Below the pieces are notes generated by a model. That model was given only the letters and a program-made list of their open reading frames with translations. It searched no databases and was not told where the DNA came from. A program made the translations under genes and the position numbers. Of a DNA stretch of 64,000 nt, positions 25,685-34,083 are shown piece after piece; the stretch's first letter is position 1, and each line of letters opens with the position of its first letter. The DNA is from Mucilaginibacter_A sp964236465 (GTDB taxonomy: Bacteria; Bacteroidota; Bacteroidia; Sphingobacteriales; Sphingobacteriaceae): assembly GCA_964236465.1 (NCBI GenBank), contig CAXSBZ010000004.1, positions 92,157-156,156 on the forward strand. The letters are read 5' to 3'.

Positions 25685-27577
25685 TTACTTTTTGTTTTTT
25701 AAATTGGATTCCAGAAAGCTCTCAATTTCAGCGTACATATCCAAACGGTTTTGTTCGTTTTTAAAGTAAGTCCGTTCATTCTCTTTCAAAACATATTTAA
25801 CATTCACCTCTCTGTTCCTCAAATCCCGCACAAATTGATTTAGCTCGCTGATATTTGCCCGAGGATCTTTCGCACCTTGAAAAATCAACAATGGTGATTT
25901 TATTTTATCTGTGTGAAAAACCGGCGAGATAGAACGCAACATATCGGCATCTTTCTCCGGATTGCCCACCATTTCATAAGTCATGCTTAAATATGGTTTT
26001 AAAAATGGCGGTACATCTTTTATATAGGTAAAAAAGTTGATCAAACCATATTGCACCACCGCACATTGGTACAAACCCGGATTGAAAGAAATGCCATGCA
26101 AAGCGGAAAATCCACCGAAACCACCACCAAAAATGGCAACCTGTTTCGGATTAGCGATCTTGCTGGCAATCAGCCATTTTACGCCATCCGTAATATCCTG
26201 CTGTATTTTTCCGCCAACTTCTTTAAAGCCTGCACTTTTAAACGCTTTTCCATAACCGGTAGAACCACGATAATTGACCTGGAAAACTGCATAACCACGA
26301 TTGGCCAAAAACTGGACTTCTGCATTGTAACCCCAGCTATTCCGGCTCCAGGGACCATTATGAGGCATCATAATTACCGGCAAATCTGTTTGTTTTTTGG
26401 TTTGGGGCAAAGTTAGATAACCATTAATCAGCAAACCATCGCTTGCTTTGTAAGACACTGGTTTCATCGCACACAATTCTTCCGGCTTGATATCTGGGTT
26501 AAAATCTGTCAGCTTGCTCAGTTTTTTAGAATCCGCTTCATACAAATACATAGAACCCGGACTGCGATCGGTATAGGTGCTAATCAATAATTTATTTTCG
26601 GAAGTATCACGATCTGCAATCCTGATTTCCTGGCCGGGTAAAAGCTTTGATAAATCGTTATAAATCAATTTCATATCTGCATTCATCAAAAACTTTTCCG
26701 GCTTCGCTTCTTCCCAATTCACCATATCCAAACGATGCTTGTTCCGGGAATAATTTACTTCTGTAATATCAGCCGTTTTCCGCTCATAATCTATTTTTAC
26801 TTCCTTACCGGTTGCGGCATCAATTTCTACCAATGCTATTTTATCTCGGTTGAGGTTAGATAAAGCATAAAAAAGATTTCCGCCTGTTTTGGTAAAAGCA
26901 ATTGGCGTAACCGTATTTCTGAAATTATTGCTGATGATCGTTTTAAACTCGTGCGCATCATCCTGCCTGAACAAAATCTTTTCATTTACACCATCTGAAG
27001 CTTTGGCCAATTGGATGTTTCCTTCCGAAGCCGGATACCATTCCGTTATATTTCCCGGATTTTTGATGTAAAGTTTTAGTTCACCGGTTTGCGTATTCCA
27101 TTTATAAACATCAAAAATGGCCGAATCCCGCTTGTTCATCGCAATATTGATCCAATCTTTATTGTTATGATTTCTGCTGATCAAACGAAACCGCACTTTG
27201 GTCAGCGACAACAACTTCTTCAGCTTTCTGTCCTGCATATTTACCGCAAAAAGCTGGTATTGATTTAAGTCGATCAGATCTTTATTAAAAACAAGCTCAT
27301 TATTCAAACTCCAGAAATAATCTTTCACCGGATAATCTGTAAATGAAGTAACCCGGCTTTCCTTTCCATCCTCAATAGATTGCACATAAATATTGAGTTT
27401 TTGTTGATAATTCTTGAGGTAAGAAATATATTTTCCGTTGGGAGAAATGTGAAAAAGACTTTTTTCCGGTGTTTTAAAAAAGCTGATGACCGGAATTTTT
27501 CTGACGCTGCTATCAGAACAGGAATCAAAAACCGCTGCAATTACACATAAAATCAACAAATAACGAAGCCTTCTCAT
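25685..27577 (-). CDS. S9 prolyl-oligopeptidase-like lipoprotein lacking catalytic Ser and His
   Basis: The 630-residue protein has a lipoprotein-type signal (VFDSC, Cys at residue 20). A beta-propeller-like N-terminal region (about 30-370) and an alpha/beta hydrolase domain (about 380-625) follow. The nucleophile motif of S9 enzymes (GGSYGG) reads GGGFGG here, with codon GGT for Gly486 in place of Ser. The Asp region QGAKDPR is kept. The usual GHGF His motif reads ERTYF near residue 602. So two of three catalytic residues are missing and it is probably not a peptidase. It leads the operon into the histidine kinase, six bases away. Confidence 0.85.
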   Translation of the reverse strand: MRRLRYLLILCVIAAVFDSCSDSSVRKIPVISFFKTPEKSLFHISPNGKYISYLKNYQQKLNIYVQSIEDGKESRVTSFTDYPVKDYFWSLNNELVFNKDLIDLNQYQLFAVNMQDRKLKKLLSLTKVRFRLISRNHNNKDWINIAMNKRDSAIFDVYKWNTQTGELKLYIKNPGNITEWYPASEGNIQLAKASDGVNEKILFRQDDAHEFKTIISNNFRNTVTPIAFTKTGGNLFYALSNLNRDKIALVEIDAATGKEVKIDYERKTADITEVNYSRNKHRLDMVNWEEAKPEKFLMNADMKLIYNDLSKLLPGQEIRIADRDTSENKLLISTYTDRSPGSMYLYEADSKKLSKLTDFNPDIKPEELCAMKPVSYKASDGLLINGYLTLPQTKKQTDLPVIMMPHNGPWSRNSWGYNAEVQFLANRGYAVFQVNYRGSTGYGKAFKSAGFKEVGGKIQQDITDGVKWLIASKIANPKQVAIFGGGFGGFSALHGISFNPGLYQCAVVQYGLINFFTYIKDVPPFLKPYLSMTYEMVGNPEKDADMLRSISPVFHTDKIKSPLLIFQGAKDPRANISELNQFVRDLRNREVNVKYVLKENERTYFKNEQNRLDMYAEIESFLESNLKNKK

Positions 27578-27720
27578 CAGATTTTAGGAATCAGTAGCGG
27601 GATGTTTTATTGGGTTAAATTAGAAATTAAGAAAGTATAAAAATCAACTGTCACCATAATTTTACCCCTTAAGGATCAAGTCTAATTACAGCTTTAAATT
27701 CTTTTCTTACGTAATTAGTT

Positions 27721-27728
27721 TATTTTTG
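27721..27728 (+). promoter_or_regulatory. Possible -7 box of the TPR-DUF4286-rfbC operon
   Basis: TATTTTTG matches TAnnTTTG and abuts the in-frame ATGs at 27729 and 27735, implying a very short or absent leader. No clear -33 box is seen. The remaining gap to the divergent S9 gene (27578-27720) is A+T-rich and holds no other feature I can support. Confidence 0.4.
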
Positions 27729-27734
27729 ATGTGT

Positions 27735-29534
27735 ATGAAACTGGTTTTTACAATGCTTCTTTTAGCGTGCTTTTTTTCGGCTGTAGCACAGTCGGATGAT
27801 TTGCTGCTGGCCAGACAATACATGGCATCCGGCGAAAAAGATAAAGCCAGCCAGATTTATCAAAAGCTGTACAAACAGGATAACGAGGCGTATTTCAAAG
27901 CTTATTGTTACAGTTTAATCAATTTGAAAAAACTGGACGATGCCGAAAACCTGGCCAAAAAAATGCTGAAAAAACATCCGGGCAATATTGATTATGCCAT
28001 TACTTTGGGCAGTATCTACACGGAAAAAGGTGATCTGCAAAAAGCGGAATTCGGCTACAAAGAAATCCTCAAAAATTTGCCTGCTGACGAATCCGAAATC
28101 AGCAATATTGCCAATCAGTTTTACCAGGCCGGCAATACGGATTACACCATCAAAGTTTTTTTGCAGGGTCGAGCCCTTTTACATAATGATCAGTTGTTTG
28201 CCATTCCGTTGATTAGCATGTACCGTTTCCGCCGGGAAAAAATGCCGATGGCTGCTGAGTATTTAAACATCCTGGTTACCAATCCGGATTATTTGTACCA
28301 GGCGCAAAACAACTTATCCAGCGCGTTTGAAGGTTCAGCAGATTACGAAGTTTTTAAAAGTTTGTTGCTGGAAAAAATCCAAAAAAATCCACAGGCAACG
28401 GTATTTACACAGTTACTTACCTGGCAATATCTTCAGCAAAAAGAATATGAACTGGCTCTAAATCAAACAATTGCTTTATCAAAAAGACAGAAAGATAACG
28501 GCGAACAGGTTTATCAGCTTTGCCAAACATTCATCAGTAATGAAGCTTTTGATACAGCCATCCGCGGTTATGAATTTATTATCAGCAAGGGCAAACAGGA
28601 TTATTATATCCCAGCAAGGATTGAACTGCTGAATACCAAAAACCTAAAAATCACTTCCGGCAAATACCAACCGCAGGATTTAATTAGCTTAGAAAAAGAT
28701 TATCAGGATTTGCTTAGCGAGTTTGGCCGGAACAGCAATACTGTTTTTGCCATGCAAAAACTGGCAAGGTTGCAGGCATTCAAACTACACAAAACCGCTG
28801 ATGCTGAAAAACTGCTGGAACAAGCGGTTTTGGTTCCGGGCATACAACCTAAACTGCTTGCCAATTGTAAAATGGATTTGGGCGATGTATATTTGTTAAC
28901 CAACCAACCCTGGGAAGCAACTTTGCTGTACAGCCAGGTGGAAAAAGCTTTCCCAAATACAAACGTAGCGCAGGAAGCCAAATACCGAAACGCAAGGCTG
29001 GCTTATTTTACAGGTGATTTTTCCTGGGCCAAAGCACAAGTAGATGTTTTGAAAGCGGCAACTTCGCAACTGATTGCCAATGATGCACTTAACCTTTCAC
29101 TTTTGATTACCGATAATACTACATTTGATACCACCGGAAATGCGCTGAAAATTTATGCCCGCGCAGATTTTTTGATCTATAAAGAGCAAACCGAACGCGC
29201 CATGAAAACGCTGGACAGTATCAATCAGGTTTATCCCGGGAATACTTTGGCTGATGATATTTTGATGGCGAAAGCAAAGATTTTTATCCAGCAAAAACAG
29301 TATCAACTAGCCATTCCGTTTTTGCAAAAAATTGTTGATGAACATCCCAATGAGCTTTGGGCCGATGATGCTGTTTTTATGATGGCAAATTTGTACGAAA
29401 ACCAATTGGAAAATAAAGTAAAAGCACAAACGCTGTATCAGAAAATCATTACGGATTACCCTTCCAGTTTGTGGATTAGTGAGGCACGCAAAAAATTCAG
29501 GGCTTTAAGAGGAGACCAATTGCCTGGTTCCTGA
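27735..29534 (+). CDS. Secreted TPR-repeat protein
   Basis: I use the ATG at 27735, giving a signal peptide (MKLVFTMLLLACFFSAVAQ); an ATG six bases earlier is in frame. The 600-residue protein is mostly tetratricopeptide repeats, clear near residues 22-130 (ARQYMASGEKDKASQIYQKL; GSIYTEKGDLQKAEFGYKEI) and again at the C-terminus (AKIFIQQKQYQLAIPFLQKI; YENQLENKVKAQTLYQKIIT). It is probably a periplasmic scaffold; partners are unknown. It leads an apparent operon with the DUF4286 gene (21-base gap) and rfbC. Motif copies at 27753-27766 and 29368-29381 are coding. Confidence 0.82.
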   Translation: MKLVFTMLLLACFFSAVAQSDDLLLARQYMASGEKDKASQIYQKLYKQDNEAYFKAYCYSLINLKKLDDAENLAKKMLKKHPGNIDYAITLGSIYTEKGDLQKAEFGYKEILKNLPADESEISNIANQFYQAGNTDYTIKVFLQGRALLHNDQLFAIPLISMYRFRREKMPMAAEYLNILVTNPDYLYQAQNNLSSAFEGSADYEVFKSLLLEKIQKNPQATVFTQLLTWQYLQQKEYELALNQTIALSKRQKDNGEQVYQLCQTFISNEAFDTAIRGYEFIISKGKQDYYIPARIELLNTKNLKITSGKYQPQDLISLEKDYQDLLSEFGRNSNTVFAMQKLARLQAFKLHKTADAEKLLEQAVLVPGIQPKLLANCKMDLGDVYLLTNQPWEATLLYSQVEKAFPNTNVAQEAKYRNARLAYFTGDFSWAKAQVDVLKAATSQLIANDALNLSLLITDNTTFDTTGNALKIYARADFLIYKEQTERAMKTLDSINQVYPGNTLADDILMAKAKIFIQQKQYQLAIPFLQKIVDEHPNELWADDAVFMMANLYENQLENKVKAQTLYQKIITDYPSSLWISEARKKFRALRGDQLPGS

Positions 29535-29555
29535 AAAAAGATTTAATTTTACAAC

Positions 29556-29858
29556 ATGTTCATTTACAACATCACTTTTTTAATTGATGAATCCATCGCA
29601 CAGGAATGGCTAAACGAGGTCAAAAATAATTATGTTGAAACTGTTTTGGAAACTGGTTTTTTTCAGTCTTATCAATTGCTTCAGGTAACGGATTCTCCAA
29701 ATGAGGGTCTAACTTATTGCCTTCAATTTCGTACTGAAGAAATTTCCTCGCTACAATCCTATCAAAATCTATACGCACCGCAAATTGAAAACAAACATCA
29801 GCAACTGTTTGCAAATCAAATAATTACTTTTAGCTCTACTATGAAACTTATTGACTAA
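29556..29858 (+). CDS. DUF4286-family protein
   Basis: The 100-residue soluble protein starts MFIYNITFLIDESIAQEWL and contains LTYCLQFRTEEISSLQSY, the pattern of DUF4286, a small ferredoxin-like-fold family common in Bacteroidota. Function is unknown. It lies between the TPR gene (21 bases upstream) and rfbC (two bases downstream) in one direction, so cotranslation is likely. Confidence 0.8.
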   Translation: MFIYNITFLIDESIAQEWLNEVKNNYVETVLETGFFQSYQLLQVTDSPNEGLTYCLQFRTEEISSLQSYQNLYAPQIENKHQQLFANQIITFSSTMKLID

Positions 29859-29860
29859 CA

Positions 29861-30409
29861 ATGAATATCAGCACTACAAAAATTGAAGGATTAATTATTA
29901 TTGAACCACGCATTTTTCCGGATGACCGCGGATATTTTTACGAAAGTTATAGCGAAAAAAAATATCGTGAGGCTGGTATCCATGCTTCTTTTGTGCAGGA
30001 TAATCAGTCGTTTTCTCAAAAAGGGGCTTTGCGGGGCTTGCATGGCCAGGCCAATCCTTTTGCACAAGGGAAATTAGTGCGCGTATTGCAAGGCCGAGTT
30101 TTGGATGTTGCCGTAGATATCCGTAAAAGTTCCTCAACTTTTGGCCAGTACGTTACGGTTGAATTAAGCGGAGAAAACCATAAACAATTTTGGGTTCCAC
30201 CAGGCTTTTTGCACGGCTTTGTTACGCTGGAAAATGATACGATTTTTACTTACAAAGTGGATAATTATTATGATAAAGCCTCGGAAATTGGTGTTTTGTG
30301 GAACGATCCGACGTTGAACATTGACTGGCAGACAGATTTATCCAATGTTCTGCTTTCACCAAAAGACGAAATTTTGCCAACTTTCGCAGATTTTAAAAGT
30401 CCGTTTTAG
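29861..30409 (+). CDS. rfbC: dTDP-4-dehydrorhamnose 3,5-epimerase
   Basis: RfbC epimerises dTDP-4-keto-6-deoxyglucose at C3 and C5 in dTDP-L-rhamnose synthesis for surface polysaccharide. The 182-residue product shows RIFPDDRGYFYESY, the catalytic His motif GALRGLHGQ, KLVRVLQGRVLDVAVDIR and FWVPPGFLHGFVTL. Family members usually have RGLHYQ, so the Gly in place of Tyr is a minor variation. rfbA, rfbB and rfbD are not in this window. It is the last gene of the operon and is followed by a bidirectional terminator. Confidence 0.93.
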   Translation: MNISTTKIEGLIIIEPRIFPDDRGYFYESYSEKKYREAGIHASFVQDNQSFSQKGALRGLHGQANPFAQGKLVRVLQGRVLDVAVDIRKSSSTFGQYVTVELSGENHKQFWVPPGFLHGFVTLENDTIFTYKVDNYYDKASEIGVLWNDPTLNIDWQTDLSNVLLSPKDEILPTFADFKSPF

Positions 30410-30426
30410 ATTTTTTAACTTCAACA

Positions 30427-30463
30427 AAAAAGCGTACAACTTAATCATTGTACGCTTTTTTTA
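30427..30463. terminator. Bidirectional intrinsic terminator between rfbC and the OmpA gene
   Basis: AAAAAGCGTACAA at 30427-30439 pairs with TTGTACGCTTTTT at 30448-30460 around an 8-base loop. A-run and T-run flank it on both sides, so it can end both convergent transcripts. Confidence 0.9.
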
Positions 30464-30481
30464 TTAGGTCTAATTTCGGTG

Positions 30482-30495
30482 ATGCTTCTTTTATC
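30482..30495 (-). repeat. Single dispersed motif copy (intergenic)
   Basis: ATGCTTCTTTTATC followed by ACTATAAAATT is the reverse complement of the motif with its flank. It sits just past the OmpA-family stop codon. Confidence 0.75.
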
Positions 30496-30512
30496 ACTAT
30501 AAAATTGACTTC

Positions 30513-31328
30513 TTATTTTGGCGAAATCAAATTGTACAATTCGTCTAATTTCGGGCTTAATACAATTTCGATCCTTCGGTTTTTGGCCAAAGCTTCCGAC
30601 GTTGTTCCGGTGTCAATAGGTTGATATTGTCCTTTTCCGGTTGCTGTTAATCGCTGAGGGTCAACGTTTTCCACTTCAGTTAAATAGCGCGAAACTGAAG
30701 TTGCACGCAGCACACTCAAATCCCAGTTGTCTTTAATCTGGCCCAGATTGTTTACTTTTTTATTGTCAGTATGGCCTTCCACTGCAATATTAATATCTGG
30801 TTCTTTATTCAAAACGGCGGCAAATTGTTTCAATGCCGTTTTCCCATTTTCATTGATCACAATACTTCCTGATGGAAAAAGCAGTTTATCAGCCAAAGAA
30901 ACATAAACTTTTCCATTGCGGATATCGACCGTTAAACCGCTATTTTGAAAACCCAGCAAAGCTTGTTGCAATTTGTTGCGCAGTGCATTTGTGGCTTCAT
31001 CTCGCTTGCGCAAAGTTTCTTCCACTTCTTGCAAACGTGCTTCCCGTTTTTGCAGATCACCAGAAAGCTGGTTTACTTTTGATGAACTGGCACTGAAGTT
31101 AGTATTCAGCACATTGTATTTATCGTTCAGTTCTGTAATTTGCCGATGCATTCTGGCAGTATCTGCTTCTAAACGTACCACCTGCTGTTCTAAAACAGTT
31201 GTCCGTTGTGCCAATGAATCACGCTCGGCCAAAATCCCTTTATACTTTTTGGTAGATAATATTGCACAAGATTGCAACGCAAATATCAACATCAATGCAA
31301 AAACGAGAAAAATGCTTCTTTTAGGCAT
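30513..31328 (-). CDS. OmpA-family peptidoglycan-binding lipoprotein
   Basis: The 271-residue protein has a lipoprotein signal with lipobox ALQSC (Cys near residue 21). A coiled-coil stalk follows (about 30-115: RTTVLEQQVVRLEADTARMH, LSGDLQKREARLQEVEETLR). A C-terminal OmpA domain spans about 145-265 with INIAVEGHTDN and NWDLSVLRATSVSRYL and the Arg of NRRIEIVLSP. It probably tethers the outer membrane to peptidoglycan. It starts six bases after the DUF2461 stop. Motif copy 31313-31326 covers the first codons. Confidence 0.88.
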   Translation of the reverse strand: MPKRSIFLVFALMLIFALQSCAILSTKKYKGILAERDSLAQRTTVLEQQVVRLEADTARMHRQITELNDKYNVLNTNFSASSSKVNQLSGDLQKREARLQEVEETLRKRDEATNALRNKLQQALLGFQNSGLTVDIRNGKVYVSLADKLLFPSGSIVINENGKTALKQFAAVLNKEPDINIAVEGHTDNKKVNNLGQIKDNWDLSVLRATSVSRYLTEVENVDPQRLTATGKGQYQPIDTGTTSEALAKNRRIEIVLSPKLDELYNLISPK

Positions 31329-31334
31329 ACAAAA

Positions 31335-31994
31335 TTAATGAAGTGCTTGGTTAAGAAAATTATTTAAAGGCAGGATTTTATGCAGATAATCAGCCACAGC
31401 CTGAGCTGAATTTTTATTCATCAATTCCTTATCGGCCAATGGATGTATTGCGGCAAAGCTTTTCAACTTTAATAAATTGCTGAATTCGTGATCCGGTTCA
31501 TAACCTTTAGGGTAATTTTTCAGTTGCTCCTGCTGATCGAATGCCGAAAAATCATTGATAAAAGAAGCATCGCTAACAATGGCATTTAAAACATGACCAT
31601 TGTAATCAATTTCCTGACGAATTGCTTTTACATGATCCGGCGGCGGCATCCAATATCCACCTCCAACAAAGCATTTTTCGGGCTGTAAATGTATGTAATA
31701 ACCTAAATCTGCATTGGCAAACCCAGTTTTAAAATTGATACCGAAGTTGCTTTTATAAGGTGTTTTGTCTTTACTGAAACGCACATCGCGATAAATCCGC
31801 ATTACACATTTTTTTGGATCTAAATCAGCTTGAACTTGCGGATCAATTTGAGCCAACAGTTTCAATGTTTCTCCTGCAAAATCAATTACATTTTCTCTTG
31901 CCTGTTCGTACTTTTCTTTGTTCTCTAAAAACCAATCGCGGTGATTGTTTTTTACCAAATCTTTTAAGAAATCAAAAGTTTTTGGTTCTATCAT
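31335..31994 (-). CDS. DUF2461-family protein
   Basis: The 219-residue soluble protein opens with TFDFLKDLVKNNHRDWFLEN and carries VMRIYRDVRFSKDKTPYKSN and GYYIHLQPEKCFVGGGYWMP. These are hallmarks of DUF2461 (TIGR02453). The biochemical role is unknown. It is cotranscribed with the OmpA-family lipoprotein by spacing. Motif copy 31557-31570 is coding. Confidence 0.9.
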   Translation of the reverse strand: MIEPKTFDFLKDLVKNNHRDWFLENKEKYEQARENVIDFAGETLKLLAQIDPQVQADLDPKKCVMRIYRDVRFSKDKTPYKSNFGINFKTGFANADLGYYIHLQPEKCFVGGGYWMPPPDHVKAIRQEIDYNGHVLNAIVSDASFINDFSAFDQQEQLKNYPKGYEPDHEFSNLLKLKSFAAIHPLADKELMNKNSAQAVADYLHKILPLNNFLNQALH

Positions 31995-32019
31995 CTTGCA
32001 ATCAAATACAAAAAAGGTT

Positions 32020-32033
32020 GATAAAAGAAGTAT
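32020..32033 (+). repeat. Single dispersed motif copy (intergenic)
   Basis: AAAAAAGGTTGATAAAAGAA then GTAT is a near-consensus copy with its T/A-rich 5' flank. It lies 26 bases upstream of the DUF2461 start on the opposite strand. Confidence 0.75.
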
Positions 32034-32084
32034 TGGGTTTATGTACGCAAATATCTAACTGTCTAAGCTGATTTCAATCAGAAC

Positions 32085-32360
32085 TTAGTTTAGATTGAGT
32101 TTTTCTTTACGCATGTTGATCTCAATGTTTTTGCGTTTAAATCTTTTAAACCAAATATAACCCACTGCTGCTGCGGCCAAATATGGTGCTGCCAACAATA
32201 CCAAAATGCCTTTGTTCAAGCCATCTGCTTTATTGTTTCCACTGTTGTGCGAGCTTTCTACGTTTGCTGCACACATCGCGCATTGTGCTTTTACTGGCTG
32301 TGTGCCCATAAAAATCAGCATCAAGATAAAAGCAGAAAATATTATTTTTAAATTTTTCAT
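32085..32360 (-). CDS. Small membrane protein at the end of the cytochrome oxidase cluster
   Basis: The 91-residue product starts at the ATG at 32360: signal peptide (MKNLKIIFSAFILMLIFMG, to about VKAQ), then CAMCAANVESS, then one membrane helix (about residues 55-75) and a basic tail. Upstream in-frame codons in the DUF420 gene give a longer reading frame without a signal peptide, which I reject. Similar small proteins follow cox genes in other Bacteroidota (from memory). The two cysteines just outside the membrane could bind copper or redox-couple with SCO1; this is inference. Confidence 0.7.
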   Translation of the reverse strand: MKNLKIIFSAFILMLIFMGTQPVKAQCAMCAANVESSHNSGNNKADGLNKGILVLLAAPYLAAAAVGYIWFKRFKRKNIEINMRKEKLNLN

Positions 32361-32377
32361 TACTATATTTTTTAGGT

Positions 32378-32417
32378 GATAAAAACAGTATTGCTTGTTG
32401 CCGATGCTGTTTTTATC
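32378..32417. repeat. Tight inverted pair of the dispersed motif (ACAG variant)
   Basis: GATAAAAACAGTAT at 32378-32391 (flank TTTTTTAGGT) and ATGCTGTTTTTATC at 32404-32417 (flank ATACAAAATT) can pair over about 13 bases, with one G:T wobble pair, around a 12-base loop. It lies between the DUF420 gene and the last small gene of the cox cluster and could act as an internal terminator or processing site. Confidence 0.8.
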
Positions 32418-32431
32418 ATACAAAATTAACG

Positions 32432-33025
32432 CTAAAACTGGTAATAAGGTGCAATCATGAGGTAAACAATTACGCCGGTCACGGTTACATAAAACCAGAT
32501 AGGCCACGTCCATCGAACAATTTTTTTATGTCGTGAAATTTGGTTTTGCAGTGCATAGTTGAAGCTGAATAAAATTAACGGGAGTACAATTGCTGCTAAA
32601 ATTATGTGGCTGATTAAAATTGCAAAATACACATAACGCATGCTACCAGCTGCTGCCTTTTCTGCTGTAGAAACGATGTGATCACCATTTAAATCTCCGT
32701 ATTTGGTTTCGGGAGCCAGGTAGTGAAAGATAATGTAAAGAACCAGGAAAAGAGATGATAACACAAAAGCTGTAATATTGAGGCGTTTATGTACCACAAT
32801 ATTTTTTTGCATGATAAAATACAGTGATAAAAGAAGTAACAGGCTACAAGTTCCGTTTAAATAAGCATTGATTAAAGGCAGTTTGTAAGTAAATGAAGGC
32901 AAGACCGCCGGAACGGGAAGAACTTTCATAATCAGGATTACCACAACTACAAACACAAATATGGAAACGCCAATTATAGACCGAAAAATTAATCTATCTT
33001 GTATATCGTCAGTTTTTTGCTCCAT
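32432..33025 (-). CDS. DUF420-family membrane protein
   Basis: The 197-residue protein has about five membrane helices. Visible features are LPLINAYLNGTCSLLLLLSL, HKRLNITAFVLSSLFLVLYI and a His-containing helix, AILISHIILAAIVLPLI, typical of DUF420, a family in caa3-type oxidase clusters. Conserved His residues suggest a heme or copper role in oxidase assembly; this is not shown by sequence. The start overlaps the SCO1 stop by one base (TGATG). Confidence 0.85.
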   Translation of the reverse strand: MEQKTDDIQDRLIFRSIIGVSIFVFVVVVILIMKVLPVPAVLPSFTYKLPLINAYLNGTCSLLLLLSLYFIMQKNIVVHKRLNITAFVLSSLFLVLYIIFHYLAPETKYGDLNGDHIVSTAEKAAAGSMRYVYFAILISHIILAAIVLPLILFSFNYALQNQISRHKKIVRWTWPIWFYVTVTGVIVYLMIAPYYQF

Positions 33026-33732
33026 CAGTATAAATTACTTTTAATTTTTCTTAATTCTTCTGCAATCAGCACTTTAATTTCATCATTTAATTTAATCATT
33101 TCGTTTACAGATGTACCGTTGTAATAACCTCTGATCCTTTTATCCTGATCAATTAATATCAGTTTTTCACTGTAAATAAAGTTTTCGGGTTGATTGCCAC
33201 CATTTGCTGCTGTTACCAAAAAACCGTTTCTGCTAAGTGGATAAATTGTTGCTGTATCGCCCGTTAAAAATTTCCATTGTTGGTTGTTAGCTTTTAAGGC
33301 AGTGGCATACTTTTTTAAAACGAGTGGACTATCGGTTGCCGGATCAACAGTAATCGATACAAATTGAACCATGCTGTTTTTTTTAAAGTTGACCGCTAAT
33401 GAATCAATATTTTTATTGATCTCATTGCACAAAACAGGACACTTGGTGAAAAAAAAGTTGACTAACAAAATTTTCCCGGTAAAACTATTTTGGGTAATTA
33501 GCTTATTGTCCTGGTCATGTAATCTGAAGTTAGGAATTGTGTGATAGATGGTGTCGAAAACTTTATTTCCATGAATAGTTTTGAAGTTTTTTGCTACTTG
33601 TTTCGGCCCATAAATTGGTAAAGGTTTGTACCTATTTTTCCCTTTTGCTTGAAGTAAATAATACAAAAATCCTGGTACTATCAGAATAAGTACCAGGATT
33701 ACAAAGTTTTTTAATGTTTTAGCCTTTAGCAT
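33025..33732 (-). CDS. SCO1/SenC-family copper chaperone
   Basis: SCO proteins deliver copper to, or reduce, the CuA site of cytochrome oxidase subunit II. The 235-residue product has an N-terminal membrane anchor (about residues 7-25) and a thioredoxin-like domain. The copper site CPVLC lies in VNFFFTKCPVLCNEIN, and the third ligand His may be in the C-terminal region, though I cannot place it with certainty: the usual DHS motif is not obvious (ENFIYSEKLILID). I start at the ATG at 33732, overlapping the subunit IV stop by one base. Confidence 0.85.
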   Translation of the reverse strand: MLKAKTLKNFVILVLILIVPGFLYYLLQAKGKNRYKPLPIYGPKQVAKNFKTIHGNKVFDTIYHTIPNFRLHDQDNKLITQNSFTGKILLVNFFFTKCPVLCNEINKNIDSLAVNFKKNSMVQFVSITVDPATDSPLVLKKYATALKANNQQWKFLTGDTATIYPLSRNGFLVTAANGGNQPENFIYSEKLILIDQDKRIRGYYNGTSVNEMIKLNDEIKVLIAEELRKIKSNLY

Positions 33733-34070
33733 CAAGGCCTGTCAAATAACCAATAATGGCTTTCATTAGTTAAAACAAGTATCAATCCAATGATGAATAA
33801 AGTTGGAACTAATATTGAATACATTAACCCAACTTTTTCAAATCTTAAGTGCATAAAATAAGCAACTATGTAAAATGCTTTAGCCAAAGTAAGTAATATG
33901 TAAATTGGATTCGCGATTCCTTGAGGTATAACTTTATGCGGAACAAGATACAATGCAATTATAAATTCTATTGCGGTAATACCAAGTAGAACAAAAAACA
34001 CATGCCAAATTTTGTTTTTTGATAATGATTCATGATCATCATGTTTAATATTTGAAGATTCTGTACTCAT
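33732..34070 (-). CDS. Cytochrome c oxidase subunit IV (caa3 type)
   Basis: The 112-residue protein has three membrane helices (about residues 23-42, 54-75, 85-103). It begins with a polar, His-rich tail (NIKHDDHESLSKNKIWHVFF), and contains AKAFYIVAYFMHLRFEK, typical of the small subunit IV/CoxD of bacterial oxidases. It sits between the second subunit III gene and SCO1. Confidence 0.88.
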   Translation of the reverse strand: MSTESSNIKHDDHESLSKNKIWHVFFVLLGITAIEFIIALYLVPHKVIPQGIANPIYILLTLAKAFYIVAYFMHLRFEKVGLMYSILVPTLFIIGLILVLTNESHYWLFDRP

Positions 34071-34083
34071 AATATTTTATAGT

